This document shows, one piece after another, positions 13,822 to 13,834 of a stretch of DNA of 13,834 nt. The notes beneath the pieces are model-generated. The model made no database searches. It was not told where the DNA came from and saw nothing but the letters and a program-made list of their open reading frames with translations. Numbering within the stretch: the stretch's first letter is position 1; each line of letters opens with the position of its first letter. The DNA comes from RYN-417 sp043745485 (GTDB lineage: Bacteria > Patescibacteriota > Saccharimonadia > Saccharimonadales > JACDBH01), in NCBI GenBank assembly GCA_043745485.1, contig JAYTSU010000037.1, positions 1 to 13,834 of the forward strand, given 5' to 3'. A program made the position numbers and the translations under genes.

Positions 13822-13834
13822 ATCCACTGATTTT

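Noticed and set aside
1..13834. Recoded TGA (code 25 or 4) as in some Patescibacteria
   Set aside because: TGA ends several genes at natural, overlapping positions (9012, 8599, 12827), and the other conserved proteins run full length under the standard code.

Overview
This window looks like part of a temperate phage, or a phage-derived integrative element, of a bacterium that uses the standard code: TGA ends several genes cleanly. The moderate GC content, lysine-rich proteins, sparse Shine-Dalgarno (SD) sequences on some genes and the style of the serine recombinase and small HNH protein remind me of Patescibacteria (Saccharibacteria-like). That is a weak guess made without any database search. 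No rRNA, tRNA or CRISPR array is visible.

Layout, left to right. Positions 1-129 hold the tail of a gene that may be an ImmA/IrrE-type metallopeptidase. It is followed by a 400-residue protein with four CxxC pairs (159-1361, +) and a 200-bp spacer with a 9-bp dyad and a rho-independent terminator. Next is a serine recombinase (1562-2848, -), probably the integrase. A restriction-modification pair follows: a two-domain fused DNA methyltransferase (2929-5622, +) meets an HNH nuclease (5623-7017, -) with the two stop codons touching. The packaging block reads leftward from about 11330: small HNH protein, winged-helix protein, ParB-like/adenine methyltransferase fusion, terminase small subunit and terminase large subunit, with overlaps or short gaps except for a 98-bp hairpin-bearing gap. 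On the right, an intergenic switch separates this block from a rightward lysogeny operon: a LexA/CI-type self-cleaving repressor, an unknown protein with an R-x4-H motif, and a DUF3800-like protein.

How the parts may work together (inference). The repressor probably silences the leftward packaging operon through operators in 11331-11520 and would be inactivated by RecA-stimulated self-cleavage after DNA damage. The two genes behind the repressor would be expressed in the lysogen and are good candidates for a small immunity module. The restriction-modification cassette lies between terminase and integrase, a position where accessory cargo is common. No portal, capsid or tail gene is visible, so this is a split prophage, a satellite, or a phage whose structural genes lie outside the window.

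The most interesting signals are: a hairpin that would hide the SD of the putative restriction nuclease; a strong promoter that predicts a leaderless repressor mRNA; an 11-bp inverted repeat pair flanking the divergent switch; the unusual architecture of the HNH nuclease; and the R-x4-H/DUF3800 gene pair.
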